From Elusimicrobiota bacterium (GTDB taxonomy: Bacteria; CAYTYR01; UBA6262), in contig PMCA01000017.1 of NCBI GenBank assembly GCA_003153935.1, forward strand, positions 33,655-72,106: 38,452 nt of DNA, written 5' to 3'. The translations under genes and the position numbers were made by a program. Under the pieces are notes generated by a model. The model did not search any database and was not told where the DNA came from. It worked only from the letters and a program-made list of their open reading frames with translations. Shown piece after piece: positions 1-8,632 of the stretch. How positions within the stretch are numbered: the first letter of the stretch is position 1; each line of letters begins with the position of its first letter.

Positions 1-2
1 AT

Positions 3-359
3 TTTATCCTGGTCAAGCCGGTTGAAGACTTTGCCCATTATACTTCGCGCAACGCCTATAATTTCAGCGCTTTCACCAAGATACATTTACAGCTTAAGGG
101 GGCAGCCGGCGGCGAGACAGTCAAGATCGGCGTCAAGGATTTTAACGATCCGGATGATGGTTTGGAGAAGAAATACACCATTGATACCATCACCAATAAC
201 TGGCAGACCTTTGAAATACCCCTGTCGGAATTCCCTTCGGGGGACCGTTCCAACCTGAAGAAACTTTATGTGGTACTGGAGTTTGTCTGGGATTCAACCG
301 GTATGGACCCGCAGAAGAAGGAAACCATATACGTTAAGGATATCCAATACATACACTAA
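3..359 (+). CDS. C-terminal fragment of a carbohydrate-binding-like protein
   Basis: This reading frame is open from the left edge and stops at TAA 357-359, so only the last 118 residues are visible and the true start lies outside the window. The fragment looks like the end of a galactose-binding-like beta-sandwich (CBM11/CIA30-type). It has alternating strands, the pattern NNWQTFEIPLSEF, then LKKLYVVLEF and a final strand IYVKDIQYI, which is typical of the last strands of such modules. No catalytic residues can be assigned. The large secreted protein two genes downstream carries similar modules, so the two may share a polysaccharide-binding role. The call rests on fold-like pattern only; the family and full domain set are unknown. 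Confidence 0.55.
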   Translation, partial: FILVKPVEDFAHYTSRNAYNFSAFTKIHLQLKGAAGGETVKIGVKDFNDPDDGLEKKYTIDTITNNWQTFEIPLSEFPSGDRSNLKKLYVVLEFVWDSTGMDPQKKETIYVKDIQYIH

Positions 360-375
360 GGCCATAAAAAGCCGC

Positions 376-403
376 TTGACATAGGGCGTATTTGTGATAT
401 TTT
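376..403 (+). promoter_or_regulatory. Probable sigma70-type promoter, extended -10
   Basis: A perfect -35 hexamer TTGACA (376-381) is followed after 16 bp by TATTTT (398-403), which is preceded by TG one base upstream (395-396), an extended -10 arrangement. It sits 27 bp before the ATG at 430 and would drive the TPR gene and the large secreted-protein gene. A nearby TATGAT (404-409) is a better -10 by sequence but lies 22 bp from the -35. Confidence 0.5.
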
Positions 404-429
404 TATGATAGGGGAATAGGGGAGAACGC

Positions 430-990
430 ATGCAGATCAACCGGATAAAAAATGGGGTATTGATAGGTTTATGCGTTTTGCTGTTCGCGCTTGCCTTATA
501 CGGAATTAATAAATACTGGAACTGGCATAACCAGAAAATAGAATTTGAAGCCAGCCAGGTTTTTAATTTGGCCGAACAGCTGCGCCTGGAACAGAAATGG
601 GCCGGCGCCCTTGATCAATATAAATTAATTCTAACCAAATACCCCCGTTACACCGGCAAACTGGAAGCGGAATTCAAGATCGCCAACATCTACCTGCATA
701 GTCTCTTCGATCTGCAAGAAGCCACCAAATACTATACTGAAATCATCAAGCAAAAGGACCGCTACAACGGTGAGAAAAGGGTCGCCGATACCATGATAGA
801 ACTGGCGGATATTTACCGGGCCCAGGGACAACCCAGGGAAGCCATCGGGTTTCTTGAGGAAGTCCAGGCCGAATATCCCATCCAAATAAATAAACAATAC
901 GTCTACTCGCAACTGGTCGCGCTTTACGGTCAGGTTGGGGACCAACAAAAACTGGCTGACGTGCTCCAGAAGCAACGGGGGGGACTATGA
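430..990 (+). CDS. Membrane-anchored TPR protein
   Basis: This 186-residue protein has an N-terminal hydrophobic segment (about residues 9-27) after a short positively charged start, so it is probably a signal anchor with the rest in the periplasm. From about residue 40 it consists of TPR-like helical pairs with the usual spacing (for example FNLAEQLRLEQKWAGALDQY, then KYYTEIIKQ and AIGFLEEVQAEYP), resembling YfgM or YbgF-type periplasmic adaptor proteins. It overlaps the next gene by four bases (ATGA, 987-990), so the two are very likely co-translated, and it may help assemble or retain the 1546-residue secreted protein. That partnership is inferred from position only. The start follows a GGGGAG ribosome-binding site. 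Confidence 0.7.
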   Translation: MQINRIKNGVLIGLCVLLFALALYGINKYWNWHNQKIEFEASQVFNLAEQLRLEQKWAGALDQYKLILTKYPRYTGKLEAEFKIANIYLHSLFDLQEATKYYTEIIKQKDRYNGEKRVADTMIELADIYRAQGQPREAIGFLEEVQAEYPIQINKQYVYSQLVALYGQVGDQQKLADVLQKQRGGL

Positions 991-3900
991 AAAAAATACT
1001 ATTAACTATTATCATAATGATCTCATTGGCCGGTGTGGCGCAGGCCGCGGTGGTATTGGACAATTATGAAGGCACCATGGGCAAGTCTTACGGTGTTCCG
1101 GGTTGGGGACAGACCGGAACCACTAACGGCGTAATGCTGCAGGGAGGTACCTTCAAGGAAGGCGCGGCGGCTCTGCGAATACAATACACCTTCCCTGACG
1201 CGGCCGGCAGATGGTGCCCGGTGTTGTGCACTTGGAATGGAACTATCAGTCCAATAGACTTGAGAGGTTGCAAGGCATTGTCTATTTGGGTAAAAGGCGA
1301 CGGCACCGGCAATTCCATGCATATTGAACTGGGTGAAAGCAATGATAACGTCAACGGTATCGACGGTGAAGTATATAAGCATGACCAGTACGAGGATAAC
1401 CCGACCACTATCTCCCTGAACTATACGGGTTGGAGAAAATTCATATTGCCGTTGTCTCAAACCAGCAATAATTGGGATGACATCGGACAGTGGTACGCCG
1501 GGGCCTTCTTCGGCTCGGGTTGGGGAACAGGTAACGGCGGTTCGGGCGGCGGATTTAAGAACGGCAATCGTATCCTGGCCCCCAAAATAAGTGAATACCG
1601 CCTGATCATTCACGGCAAAACACCTGCTGCCGGAAATTTTATTTATGTGGATACATTGCAGGGCATATATAACGATGTTCCCAGCCAAACTATTATTGAG
1701 AACTTTGAACGCCAGCCGGATAGCGCGGCCAATGATCCTTACCAGTATTCCATTACCATGCGCAACGAAAACGGGGAAAGGTCTTTTAACGGCACCATGC
1801 CGGGTGGGTCGATCTTAAATCCGACGATAGTGCAGAACGGATTCGGTCCCCCTGCCGAGGGCGTAGAATACCTGGATGTCCCTTATACTTTGGCCGCGGG
1901 AGCCAATTCGCAAGCCACCTGGATCATGCTGCAAGGCGGAGGTAATGTCGGCGCGGCTACAGGCTTCCGGCTTGGACCGGACTGGCGGAGTTATGACGGG
2001 ATCAGGTTCTGGTATGGCAGCACCGGGTCCGGTGGGCCCAATCCGATCACCAATCCCAATGTGAATATTTTAAAAGTAAGAGTGGACGCGCGCGGGCAAT
2101 ATACCGGGGACGGCAACTGGTGGGGGCCTGATACGGCCAATCAATATCCTTTCGAAACATCCGTGCCTATAGAATACAACGGTAACTGGTGGAAGCAGCG
2201 CTACATACCGTTCAGCATGCTTGGCTGCTGGGCCTGCAACACCGATCCTTTTCATTACCCGACGGCCGCCGACCTGAAATCGGTAAAATTGCTGGCTTTT
2301 TCTCTCAAGAACGATGACGGAAAGTCTGCGGATACCACGGCTAGTCATTTTTATATGGACGGTATAGAATTATATAATAAAACCGCCGCTTCCGAAATCA
2401 AAGTATATGCAGGCGTCAAGGCGATGAGTGACCACATATCCAGTAGCATAATGCCGATGACTTTTGACGACAAGGTGGAGAGCCATACTTACGATAACGC
2501 CTTGGCAGCAATGACCTTCATATTGCATGGTGACCAGGCGAGGGCGCAACAGCTTTTCAGTATTTACAAAACTATACACGATGCAAACTGGGGCGCGGAG
2601 CCTGGTTTTTACTACGCTTACTTCCCTTGGGGCGCTAAGATGCAGGCGGATGCCGCCGGTGCTTTGGGACGCGGCGCCGGTCCCAACGCTTATATGCTGC
2701 TGGCTTTGCTTTATTACAAAAAGGTCTTCCCTGGCGATAATACTTATAATGCCATGATCGATGACCTGGGTATCTGGATCGCCAGCCTGCAGCAGCCGGA
2801 CGGTCATGTTAATTGGGGTTACACTTACGCCGGCGTGGTACGCGGTGAGGGCAGTACGGAAGTTAATGCCGATTGTTACGCCGCTTTATGGAACTATGGT
2901 GCCTATAAGGTCAATCCGCTTTACCAGACTAAAGCCGATGCGATCAAGACCTGGATTAATACCATGTGGATACCCGCGGAGAAGCGCTTCAAGGTCGGCG
3001 ATTCCGTGGCGGCTATAGATAAATCCCTGGACTGCTATAGTGTGCCGGTGGCGGCGTTGACCCATAGATGGAAAGCGGGTGACCCCGCTTACTGGAGCTG
3101 TTTAACTGACGCCACTAACGGCGCTGTCGTCATGTTCAAGAATACTCAGTATTGCTTATACAGCGGCCAGATGATGGACGGATTCGATTTCGGCGGCGCA
3201 TATGGCGTTAATCCTGACAAGGACGGTATCTGGTTTGAAGGCAGCGGACAGATGGTAGTCGCTTTTAATGCCAGCACCGATACAATCAATGCGCCCCTTT
3301 ATCTGGCTCAGCTGGATAAGGGCGTTACCGATATGTGCGGCCCCGGAGCCCAGGCGCTTACTTATTCCACTCCTTTCCATCCGGCGACAGGCAAGGGACC
3401 GACGGCTTATGGCGCCTGGCCGATGCCGGTAACTGATGCTCATATGGCTTCAATGTGCTGGTATATATTTGCCAAGAACGGCTTCAATCCTTTCTGGACT
3501 GACCCCTCTGTGTCTGTGGGAGTACAGAAAATGGAACACCGGACGACCGGCGGCGGGGGCTGGAATGCCCTGGCTAACGGCGGTTCTGTTTATAATGATG
3601 AATCGGTCAGGATGTACTGCCAGGTAACTAATACCGGCACTCCGGCCATCAGATTTTATTATACTATTAATGGAGCTGCGCCGGTCACTATTTTGGATAA
3701 TTCTAATACCGACGGGCCTACCGGTCCCCACCCGCAGGGAACCAGCTCTTTTGCGGACGGGATAGATAACGGGGTCGTCGGCGGTTATCGTGAATTTTAC
3801 GGCCCGACGGAGAACTTGAGCAACGATATTAATAACTGCGGCAATATAATACAATGGACCCCCGTAGCCGGCACGGATAACGGCACTACATATCCATTGA

Positions 3901-5627
3901 CAGGGAACTTGTGGAGTTATCTGGTTAATTCGGCGGGCAGTTCACCCGGCGACCGGGATCAAAATGTTGTAGTAGGCGCGGGCAACCCTACCATGCCCAA
4001 TGCCAAACCATATCCTTTGACCCGGAATACCACCGGCGAGTTCACCACGACAATAGAAGACAGCTATTCTCCATTGCGGCATACTCCTCTGCCTGTTTCC
4101 AGATTATTGCCGGCTGCGACGCAACTGATGATAAACCCTCCGACCACCGGTTTTTATTACTTCATGCCGGGTGGCGTTATTGGCGCAGACTATTGTGCTT
4201 TAGACGCATCCCATTTCACCGTGAATATCTCCGATGGATACAACGATATTTTCTATGGCGAATATCCGTTGATGTACGTGCGCACTTCTTACAGGGATGT
4301 CCTGGACTGCAATAATACTACCACCAACAGCACCATTCAATTCGGTTACGATGCCCCGGGCCATGTCGGTCCGCCTGTAGGGAATTTTCAGGCGGGTAAA
4401 CTGAATTTCTATGACCATGACCCGGGCGGGAATCTTATCACCTGGATTGAAACGGCAGCTCCGAATGTAGCCGGTTACACCGAAGCGCAAAAACGCAGGA
4501 ACGCGGTCTCGATGCGCTACGATTTCCTGATGCCCGATACCAGCGCTTATATGCAAATGGCCGGATTGCCTGAAGAGGCCACGGCTTATTACGCGTTTAT
4601 TTTACGGGATGAGAACGATGTTGGTACTAGTTGGCGTAAACAATTAAATGCCAATGGCGTTTATCAGTGGAACGAGGCCGGACAGCCGTATTTCTCCTAC
4701 AGCATGCTCCAGGATGACCGTACTCGTCCCTATGTACAGTATACTTCGACACCCACAGCGGATGCTTCCGCCCTGAGACCGCTGAATCCGCGTGATTCGG
4801 GCAACGGTTCCTGGGTCAATCAATATGTGGTGCGGGCTGAATTGTGGGACCTGAACGACGGCAAATATTCCTTCAGCCCGCTGACATTCTGCAATGTCAT
4901 TTCAGGCCGCGGGGACAGCAGCGGCATCTATCACAACGGTAACGCCAGCGCGACCGGTGCGGCCAATAATCCGGTGCATGACACCCGGGTTTATTACCGG
5001 ATAAGCGGCTCTGATCCAACTACCCTGGGTGGGTATACTGGTCCTCTTACTTCGGGAGGCGACAAATATTTGACCGCGAATGCGGCTAATGGTTACTATT
5101 ATATCCCGGATAACGCGCCGGAAGGCAACGCCTATGATTTGAATGACGCCAACAACGACGGCCTGGGATATGCGCAGATGATCGGTTCTTCCGGAGGTGG
5201 CACCTGGTCAGGATTGATACCCTTAAGGCAGACGCAGGTCGGGCAGTATTTGTATTACCGCATTTTCGCCTGCAATAACGACGCGGACCCGCAAGGGTAC
5301 CGGGATCCGTCGGATAACCATATCACCACTGGCTCACCGCCGGTGGAAACTATCGGCGCGAACGATACCGCCCGTCTCCATAACGATCACGGCGCGACCA
5401 GCATTTCCTTCGCCGATCCTTACCTTACGGCCAATTGCGATACGGACCGGGACCATGGTTGGGTTATGCAGACCCGTTACGGCGGGCAGATAACCGGTCC
5501 GCGACTGGTGGAGATCCGGGCCAGCGTGACGGTCGGCGGCATAACCAAGGACGTCGTCACTTATGTCAATGCCGAGGGCGGCGTGATCGGCAACGTTATC
5601 TCGACGGAAATGGGCAAGACGCCGTAA
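987..5627 (+). CDS. Large secreted protein: carbohydrate-binding modules plus glycosidase-like toroid
   Basis: This 1546-residue protein begins with a clear Sec signal peptide (Lys-Lys, a hydrophobic run to about residue 17, cleavage near AQA-A at 19-21). Residues about 22-228 and 235-465 each look like a galactose-binding-like carbohydrate module (openings VLDNYEG and IENFERQ, closing strands FIYVDTLQGIY and FYMDGIELY). Residues about 470-840 are helical with repeating pairs such as YDNALAAMTFIL and GPNAYMLLALLYYKK, as in six-hairpin (alpha/alpha toroid) glycosidases; STEVNADCYAAL (E625, D629) is a candidate active-site strip. Residues about 865-1546 are Gly/Asn/Asp-rich and beta-like. No C-terminal membrane anchor or sorting signal is visible. 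A role in polysaccharide binding or cleavage outside the cytoplasm is likely, but the substrate and the catalytic residues are not established. Confidence 0.6.
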   Translation: MKKILLTIIIMISLAGVAQAAVVLDNYEGTMGKSYGVPGWGQTGTTNGVMLQGGTFKEGAAALRIQYTFPDAAGRWCPVLCTWNGTISPIDLRGCKALSIWVKGDGTGNSMHIELGESNDNVNGIDGEVYKHDQYEDNPTTISLNYTGWRKFILPLSQTSNNWDDIGQWYAGAFFGSGWGTGNGGSGGGFKNGNRILAPKISEYRLIIHGKTPAAGNFIYVDTLQGIYNDVPSQTIIENFERQPDSAANDPYQYSITMRNENGERSFNGTMPGGSILNPTIVQNGFGPPAEGVEYLDVPYTLAAGANSQATWIMLQGGGNVGAATGFRLGPDWRSYDGIRFWYGSTGSGGPNPITNPNVNILKVRVDARGQYTGDGNWWGPDTANQYPFETSVPIEYNGNWWKQRYIPFSMLGCWACNTDPFHYPTAADLKSVKLLAFSLKNDDGKSADTTASHFYMDGIELYNKTAASEIKVYAGVKAMSDHISSSIMPMTFDDKVESHTYDNALAAMTFILHGDQARAQQLFSIYKTIHDANWGAEPGFYYAYFPWGAKMQADAAGALGRGAGPNAYMLLALLYYKKVFPGDNTYNAMIDDLGIWIASLQQPDGHVNWGYTYAGVVRGEGSTEVNADCYAALWNYGAYKVNPLYQTKADAIKTWINTMWIPAEKRFKVGDSVAAIDKSLDCYSVPVAALTHRWKAGDPAYWSCLTDATNGAVVMFKNTQYCLYSGQMMDGFDFGGAYGVNPDKDGIWFEGSGQMVVAFNASTDTINAPLYLAQLDKGVTDMCGPGAQALTYSTPFHPATGKGPTAYGAWPMPVTDAHMASMCWYIFAKNGFNPFWTDPSVSVGVQKMEHRTTGGGGWNALANGGSVYNDESVRMYCQVTNTGTPAIRFYYTINGAAPVTILDNSNTDGPTGPHPQGTSSFADGIDNGVVGGYREFYGPTENLSNDINNCGNIIQWTPVAGTDNGTTYPLTGNLWSYLVNSAGSSPGDRDQNVVVGAGNPTMPNAKPYPLTRNTTGEFTTTIEDSYSPLRHTPLPVSRLLPAATQLMINPPTTGFYYFMPGGVIGADYCALDASHFTVNISDGYNDIFYGEYPLMYVRTSYRDVLDCNNTTTNSTIQFGYDAPGHVGPPVGNFQAGKLNFYDHDPGGNLITWIETAAPNVAGYTEAQKRRNAVSMRYDFLMPDTSAYMQMAGLPEEATAYYAFILRDENDVGTSWRKQLNANGVYQWNEAGQPYFSYSMLQDDRTRPYVQYTSTPTADASALRPLNPRDSGNGSWVNQYVVRAELWDLNDGKYSFSPLTFCNVISGRGDSSGIYHNGNASATGAANNPVHDTRVYYRISGSDPTTLGGYTGPLTSGGDKYLTANAANGYYYIPDNAPEGNAYDLNDANNDGLGYAQMIGSSGGGTWSGLIPLRQTQVGQYLYYRIFACNNDADPQGYRDPSDNHITTGSPPVETIGANDTARLHNDHGATSISFADPYLTANCDTDRDHGWVMQTRYGGQITGPRLVEIRASVTVGGITKDVVTYVNAEGGVIGNVISTEMGKTP

Positions 5628-5655
5628 AGAAATAGCGGAATATTAAATATATTTC

Positions 5656-5685
5656 TTGACAATAAACGAGCAATTATGTTATTTT
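5656..5685 (+). promoter_or_regulatory. Probable promoter of the pil operon, extended -10
   Basis: A perfect TTGACA (5656-5661) is followed after 18 bp by TATTTT (5680-5685), with TG at 5677-5678 giving an extended -10 element. It lies 40 bp upstream of pilM and is followed by an A-rich leader and a GGGGAG ribosome-binding site (5711-5716). The same TTGACA / TGnTATTTT design precedes the gene at 430. Confidence 0.6.
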
Positions 5686-5725
5686 AAAAAAAAAGAAAGG
5701 TGGTTGAAAAGGGGAGAAAACAAAT

Positions 5726-6814
5726 ATGAAAAATTTGAAACCGAGCATCGATGCTGTTGGAATAGATATTGGTACTCATTCAATCAAGGTTGCCTATCTT
5801 AAAGGTGACAGCCTCACGAAGCTAGCCATAGCAGAAATAAGCCCGGACACCCCGCTTTCCAGCATTCCCGCCGAAGAAAGAGACAAGTTATTAGCCAACG
5901 TTCTCAAGAAAGCAATAGATGACAGCCAAATAGGCACCAAGAAAGCCGTTGTTTCCATCAGCGGTGACGCGGTCATAGTGCGTTATATCATTTTGCCGAA
6001 AATGACCCAGAAGGAACTCGAAGCCACCATCAAGTTCGAGGCCGAACCCTACATCTCTTTCCCGATCGACCAGGCCATACTGGATTTCCAGATCCTGGGC
6101 GATAACGACGAGGAAGACACCAAGAGGATGGATGTTCTGCTGGTCGCCGGTAAAAAGGACCTGATCGACCGGCAGGTGAACATTCTGCGGAGCGTTAACC
6201 TGCGGCCGGTCCTGATCGACGTTGACGCGTTCGCCCTGGAAAATGTTTACGACTATAACATGGGCGAGCAGGAAAAGAACACCGGCAGCGTGGTGCTGCT
6301 GAACATCGGCGCCACCTTCACCAACATTAATATTATAGAGAACGGAGTTTCCCGTTTTACCCGCGACGTGTCTATTGCGGGTAATAATTTTAGCAAGGCC
6401 CTGCAACGGGACCTGCGTCTCGACTATCGCAAGGCGGAGGACGTGAAGAAAGCCAAAGGCATTCTCCTGACCGAAGAAGAGGAGAACGCGTTCGGGGATA
6501 AGGAAGCCATCCAGATCTCGGATGTGCTGAAACCCGTGTTCCATGAGCTGTTTGGCGAGATCCGGCGGTCCCTGGATTATTACCAGGCCCAATCCAGCGA
6601 GCGCTCGCTCAAGAAGATCATCCTGAGCGGCGGTTCTTCCAAGATCAGGAACATCGAGAAGCTGATCGCCCAGGAAACGAAATTACAGGTTGAGAAGAGC
6701 AATCCCTTTGCCAGCGTTAAATTAAATCTTAAATCTCCTGCGCCAGAGGAGCTGCCGGAAATGCAGCCGCTCTTCCCCGTTGCTATGGGGTTGGCTCTGC
6801 GCGTAAGAAGTTAA
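5726..6814 (+). CDS. pilM: Type IV pilus assembly protein PilM
   Basis: PilM is a cytoplasmic actin-like ATP-binding protein that docks onto the N-terminus of PilN and links the cytoplasmic pilus machinery to the inner-membrane PilN/PilO complex. This 362-residue protein has the family's usual length. Its first phosphate loop is GIDIGTHSIKVAYL (from about residue 12), a second actin-type loop VVLLNIGATFTNINI lies near residue 190, and the adenosine motif LSGGSSKI is near 300-307. It is first in the order pilM-N-O-P-Q, which is the canonical gene order. An extended -10 promoter lies directly upstream, so this gene likely opens the operon. Nothing appears truncated. Confidence 0.95.
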   Translation: MKNLKPSIDAVGIDIGTHSIKVAYLKGDSLTKLAIAEISPDTPLSSIPAEERDKLLANVLKKAIDDSQIGTKKAVVSISGDAVIVRYIILPKMTQKELEATIKFEAEPYISFPIDQAILDFQILGDNDEEDTKRMDVLLVAGKKDLIDRQVNILRSVNLRPVLIDVDAFALENVYDYNMGEQEKNTGSVVLLNIGATFTNINIIENGVSRFTRDVSIAGNNFSKALQRDLRLDYRKAEDVKKAKGILLTEEEENAFGDKEAIQISDVLKPVFHELFGEIRRSLDYYQAQSSERSLKKIILSGGSSKIRNIEKLIAQETKLQVEKSNPFASVKLNLKSPAPEELPEMQPLFPVAMGLALRVRS

Positions 6815-6838
6815 AACAAAGAAGGTGAGAAGCCATCT

Positions 6839-7396
6839 ATGATTAAAATAAACTTATTGCCGCGAGATCTAAAAAAGGAAGAAGGCGCCAGGTACCAGAT
6901 ACAGTTCTCTATTGCGGGTATAATTATTCTCATCATCCTGTTGCTGGTGCTGTACGTAAGTAAGATGCTGACCTTTGTGAACCTGAATAAGCAGATGGTG
7001 CAAAAGAACTCGGATTTGGAAAAGGTTAGCGCGCTGGTGGCGGTAGTGGACCAGGAGAAACAGCAGAAAGCCATCCTGGACCGCAAATGGGGCATTATCG
7101 AGAGATTGTTGCAGGGACGGTTCAAATGGGCCATGCTGATGGACGAGTTGAGCTCGTGTCTCCCTAAATCCATCTGGCTGACCGGTTTAAACAGCACCAG
7201 GACGGAAGGCGGGAATGTGCTTTCTATTAACGGTATAGCCTTTGATAATTTCGCCATTGCCGATTTTGTCACTACTCTGGAAGATAACCAGTATTTTGAT
7301 AATGTGGAGCTTATTGCCATAACTGAAGGCGGAACTACCGGGAAAGGCAACCGGTCGACGCTTACCTTCAGTATTACTTTATCCAGCAAGTTATAA
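6839..7396 (+). CDS. pilN: Type IV pilus assembly protein PilN
   Basis: PilN is a bitopic inner-membrane protein whose short cytoplasmic tail binds PilM and whose periplasmic domain pairs with PilO. The 185-residue product starts with MIKINLLPRDLKK, the conserved PilM-binding motif. It has one transmembrane segment (about residues 23-44), a coiled-coil stretch (about 48-85) and a C-terminal alpha/beta domain ending in a beta-strand (TLTFSITLSSKL). It lies 24 bp after pilM with a GAAGGTGAG-type ribosome-binding site, and its neighbours confirm the assignment. Low sequence conservation of this family makes the gene order important evidence. Confidence 0.93.
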   Translation: MIKINLLPRDLKKEEGARYQIQFSIAGIIILIILLLVLYVSKMLTFVNLNKQMVQKNSDLEKVSALVAVVDQEKQQKAILDRKWGIIERLLQGRFKWAMLMDELSSCLPKSIWLTGLNSTRTEGGNVLSINGIAFDNFAIADFVTTLEDNQYFDNVELIAITEGGTTGKGNRSTLTFSITLSSKL

Positions 7397-7429
7397 AAGG
7401 GAATTGTCGGTCAAAGGAGGTCGGATAGC

Positions 7430-8002
7430 GTGGCTAAAACAGGAGATAAACAAAAATCACAAAACCAGGCAGTGATCGTAGCCGTAATAATGGGCGTACT
7501 TATTATCGTCTTATTCTGGAATCTCGCCTACAGCCCTCTGACGGAGCGCATCGCCAAATTGAATACGGACATCGCCGCGGTGCAGGTCAAATTGGATGAG
7601 GCCAACGGTATCGCCGGGCAGCAAACCCAGGTGGAAAGAGAATTGGCCACGGTACAACGGAACCTGACGATGATGAGCGAAATGCTGCCGCAAAAGAAAG
7701 ATATACCAAAGATGCTTAAGCTCATTACCCAGAGAGGTAATGAGAACAGCATAAAATTCAATAATTTCCGTCCCACCGCACTTATCCCGCGCGAATTCTA
7801 TAATGAAGTCCCTATCGAAATGAGCGTCAAGGCTAATTTTAATAATCTGGGGCAGTTCTTTACCAAGCTCGGCAACCTGAACCGTATCGTAAATATAGAG
7901 AATGTCCAGATCTCTCCGGGCACCGCGGATAACGCCCGGGAAAGCATCAGCGCCAGTTTCGTCATTAAGACATTTACTTACGCAGAAGGTGGTGGAATCT
8001 AG
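7430..8002 (+). CDS. pilO: Type IV pilus assembly protein PilO
   Basis: PilO forms the periplasmic heterodimer with PilN and connects to the lipoprotein PilP. The 190-residue product has a short polar N-terminus, one transmembrane segment (about residues 14-32), a coiled coil (about 38-85) and a ferredoxin-like C-terminal domain (about 95-188; for example VPIEMSVKANFNNLGQFFTKL). The start is GTG at 7430; the strong AAAGGAGG site at 7413-7420 lies 9 bp upstream and supports it. The stop codon shares one base with the GTG of pilP. Family membership is typical in length and layout. Confidence 0.92.
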   Translation: MAKTGDKQKSQNQAVIVAVIMGVLIIVLFWNLAYSPLTERIAKLNTDIAAVQVKLDEANGIAGQQTQVERELATVQRNLTMMSEMLPQKKDIPKMLKLITQRGNENSIKFNNFRPTALIPREFYNEVPIEMSVKANFNNLGQFFTKLGNLNRIVNIENVQISPGTADNARESISASFVIKTFTYAEGGGI

Positions 8003-8628
8003 TGAAAAAGAAAAAAAATATTTTCATCTGGTTTTTATGGCTGCTAATAATTGCCATGATTTTCAGCTTGACCGCCTGCACCAGCCAACCCAAAGCGCCA
8101 AAAGTAAGGGGACACAAAACAGCCGCGGACAGCGGTTCATCTATGGAAGGTATGACACCGCCACCGGCGCCAGCGCCAGCACCGGCCCCGGCCCCGGCTC
8201 CTGCTCCAGCGGCGACTGCTGCAGTTACCCCGGCAACGGCAGCCGGAGCAACTTCAGTCCCGGCGCAGCAGGATATCGTCGGCTATGTTTATAAAAGCGG
8301 CGGCCTGAGGGATCCTTTTGTCCCATTGTTGGGTCAGATCGAGGCGGGCAGTGGCACCACCGGCACAGCTGCCTCGGGAAGCGGCAAAGCGGCAGAAGTG
8401 AACATCACCCTGTTGACGCTAAAGGGCTATGTTTTCAGCCAGCAGCGTAAACATGCTTTGTTCAAGTCTGTTGACGGCAGCACTTATGTCCTGGACAAGG
8501 GGAAACTCCTGGATGACCGCGGACGGATAGTTCCGGGAGTAGCCGGAATCGTTAAAGCCGATAAAGTTATTTTGATCACCAAGAAAAACGTAATGAAAGA
8601 GTTTAAATTAAGAGAGGAGAGTGAATAG
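8002..8628 (+). CDS. pilP: Type IV pilus lipoprotein PilP
   Basis: PilP is an inner-membrane lipoprotein that bridges PilN/PilO to the secretin PilQ. The N-terminus has four lysines, a hydrophobic stretch and a lipobox LTAC ending in Cys26, the expected lipidation site. A Pro-Ala repeat (residues about 53-71) then forms a stiff linker. The family hallmark follows at 94-106, YVYKSGGLRDPFV, leading into the C-terminal beta-domain (about 128-208) that contacts the secretin. The start GTG at 8002 overlaps the pilO stop by one base, indicating translational coupling. At 208 residues it is slightly long for the family, mainly because of the linker. Confidence 0.92.
   Translation: MKKKKNIFIWFLWLLIIAMIFSLTACTSQPKAPKVRGHKTAADSGSSMEGMTPPPAPAPAPAPAPAPAPAATAAVTPATAAGATSVPAQQDIVGYVYKSGGLRDPFVPLLGQIEAGSGTTGTAASGSGKAAEVNITLLTLKGYVFSQQRKHALFKSVDGSTYVLDKGKLLDDRGRIVPGVAGIVKADKVILITKKNVMKEFKLREESE
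8158..8214 (+). repeat. Pro-Ala dipeptide repeat in pilP
   Basis: A low-complexity run of CCN-GCN codons encodes an uninterrupted Pro-Ala series (PilP residues about 53-71). Codons vary (ccggcg, ccagcg, ccagca, ccggcc), so it looks maintained as protein sequence rather than as recent DNA slippage. Confidence 0.85.
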
Positions 8629-8632
8629 TCTA

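Noticed and set aside
404-409. TATGAT as the -10 box of the first promoter
   Set aside because: It lies 22 bp from TTGACA, too far; the extended TGATATTTT gives a 16-bp spacer.
5891-6592. Antisense open frame of 233 codons across pilM
   Set aside because: It lies fully inside a convincing pilM, has no ribosome-binding site or recognisable domain.
8158-8214. CRISPR-like or slippage repeat
   Set aside because: The repeat is a codon-level Pro-Ala run with varied codons and no spacers, so it is a protein linker.
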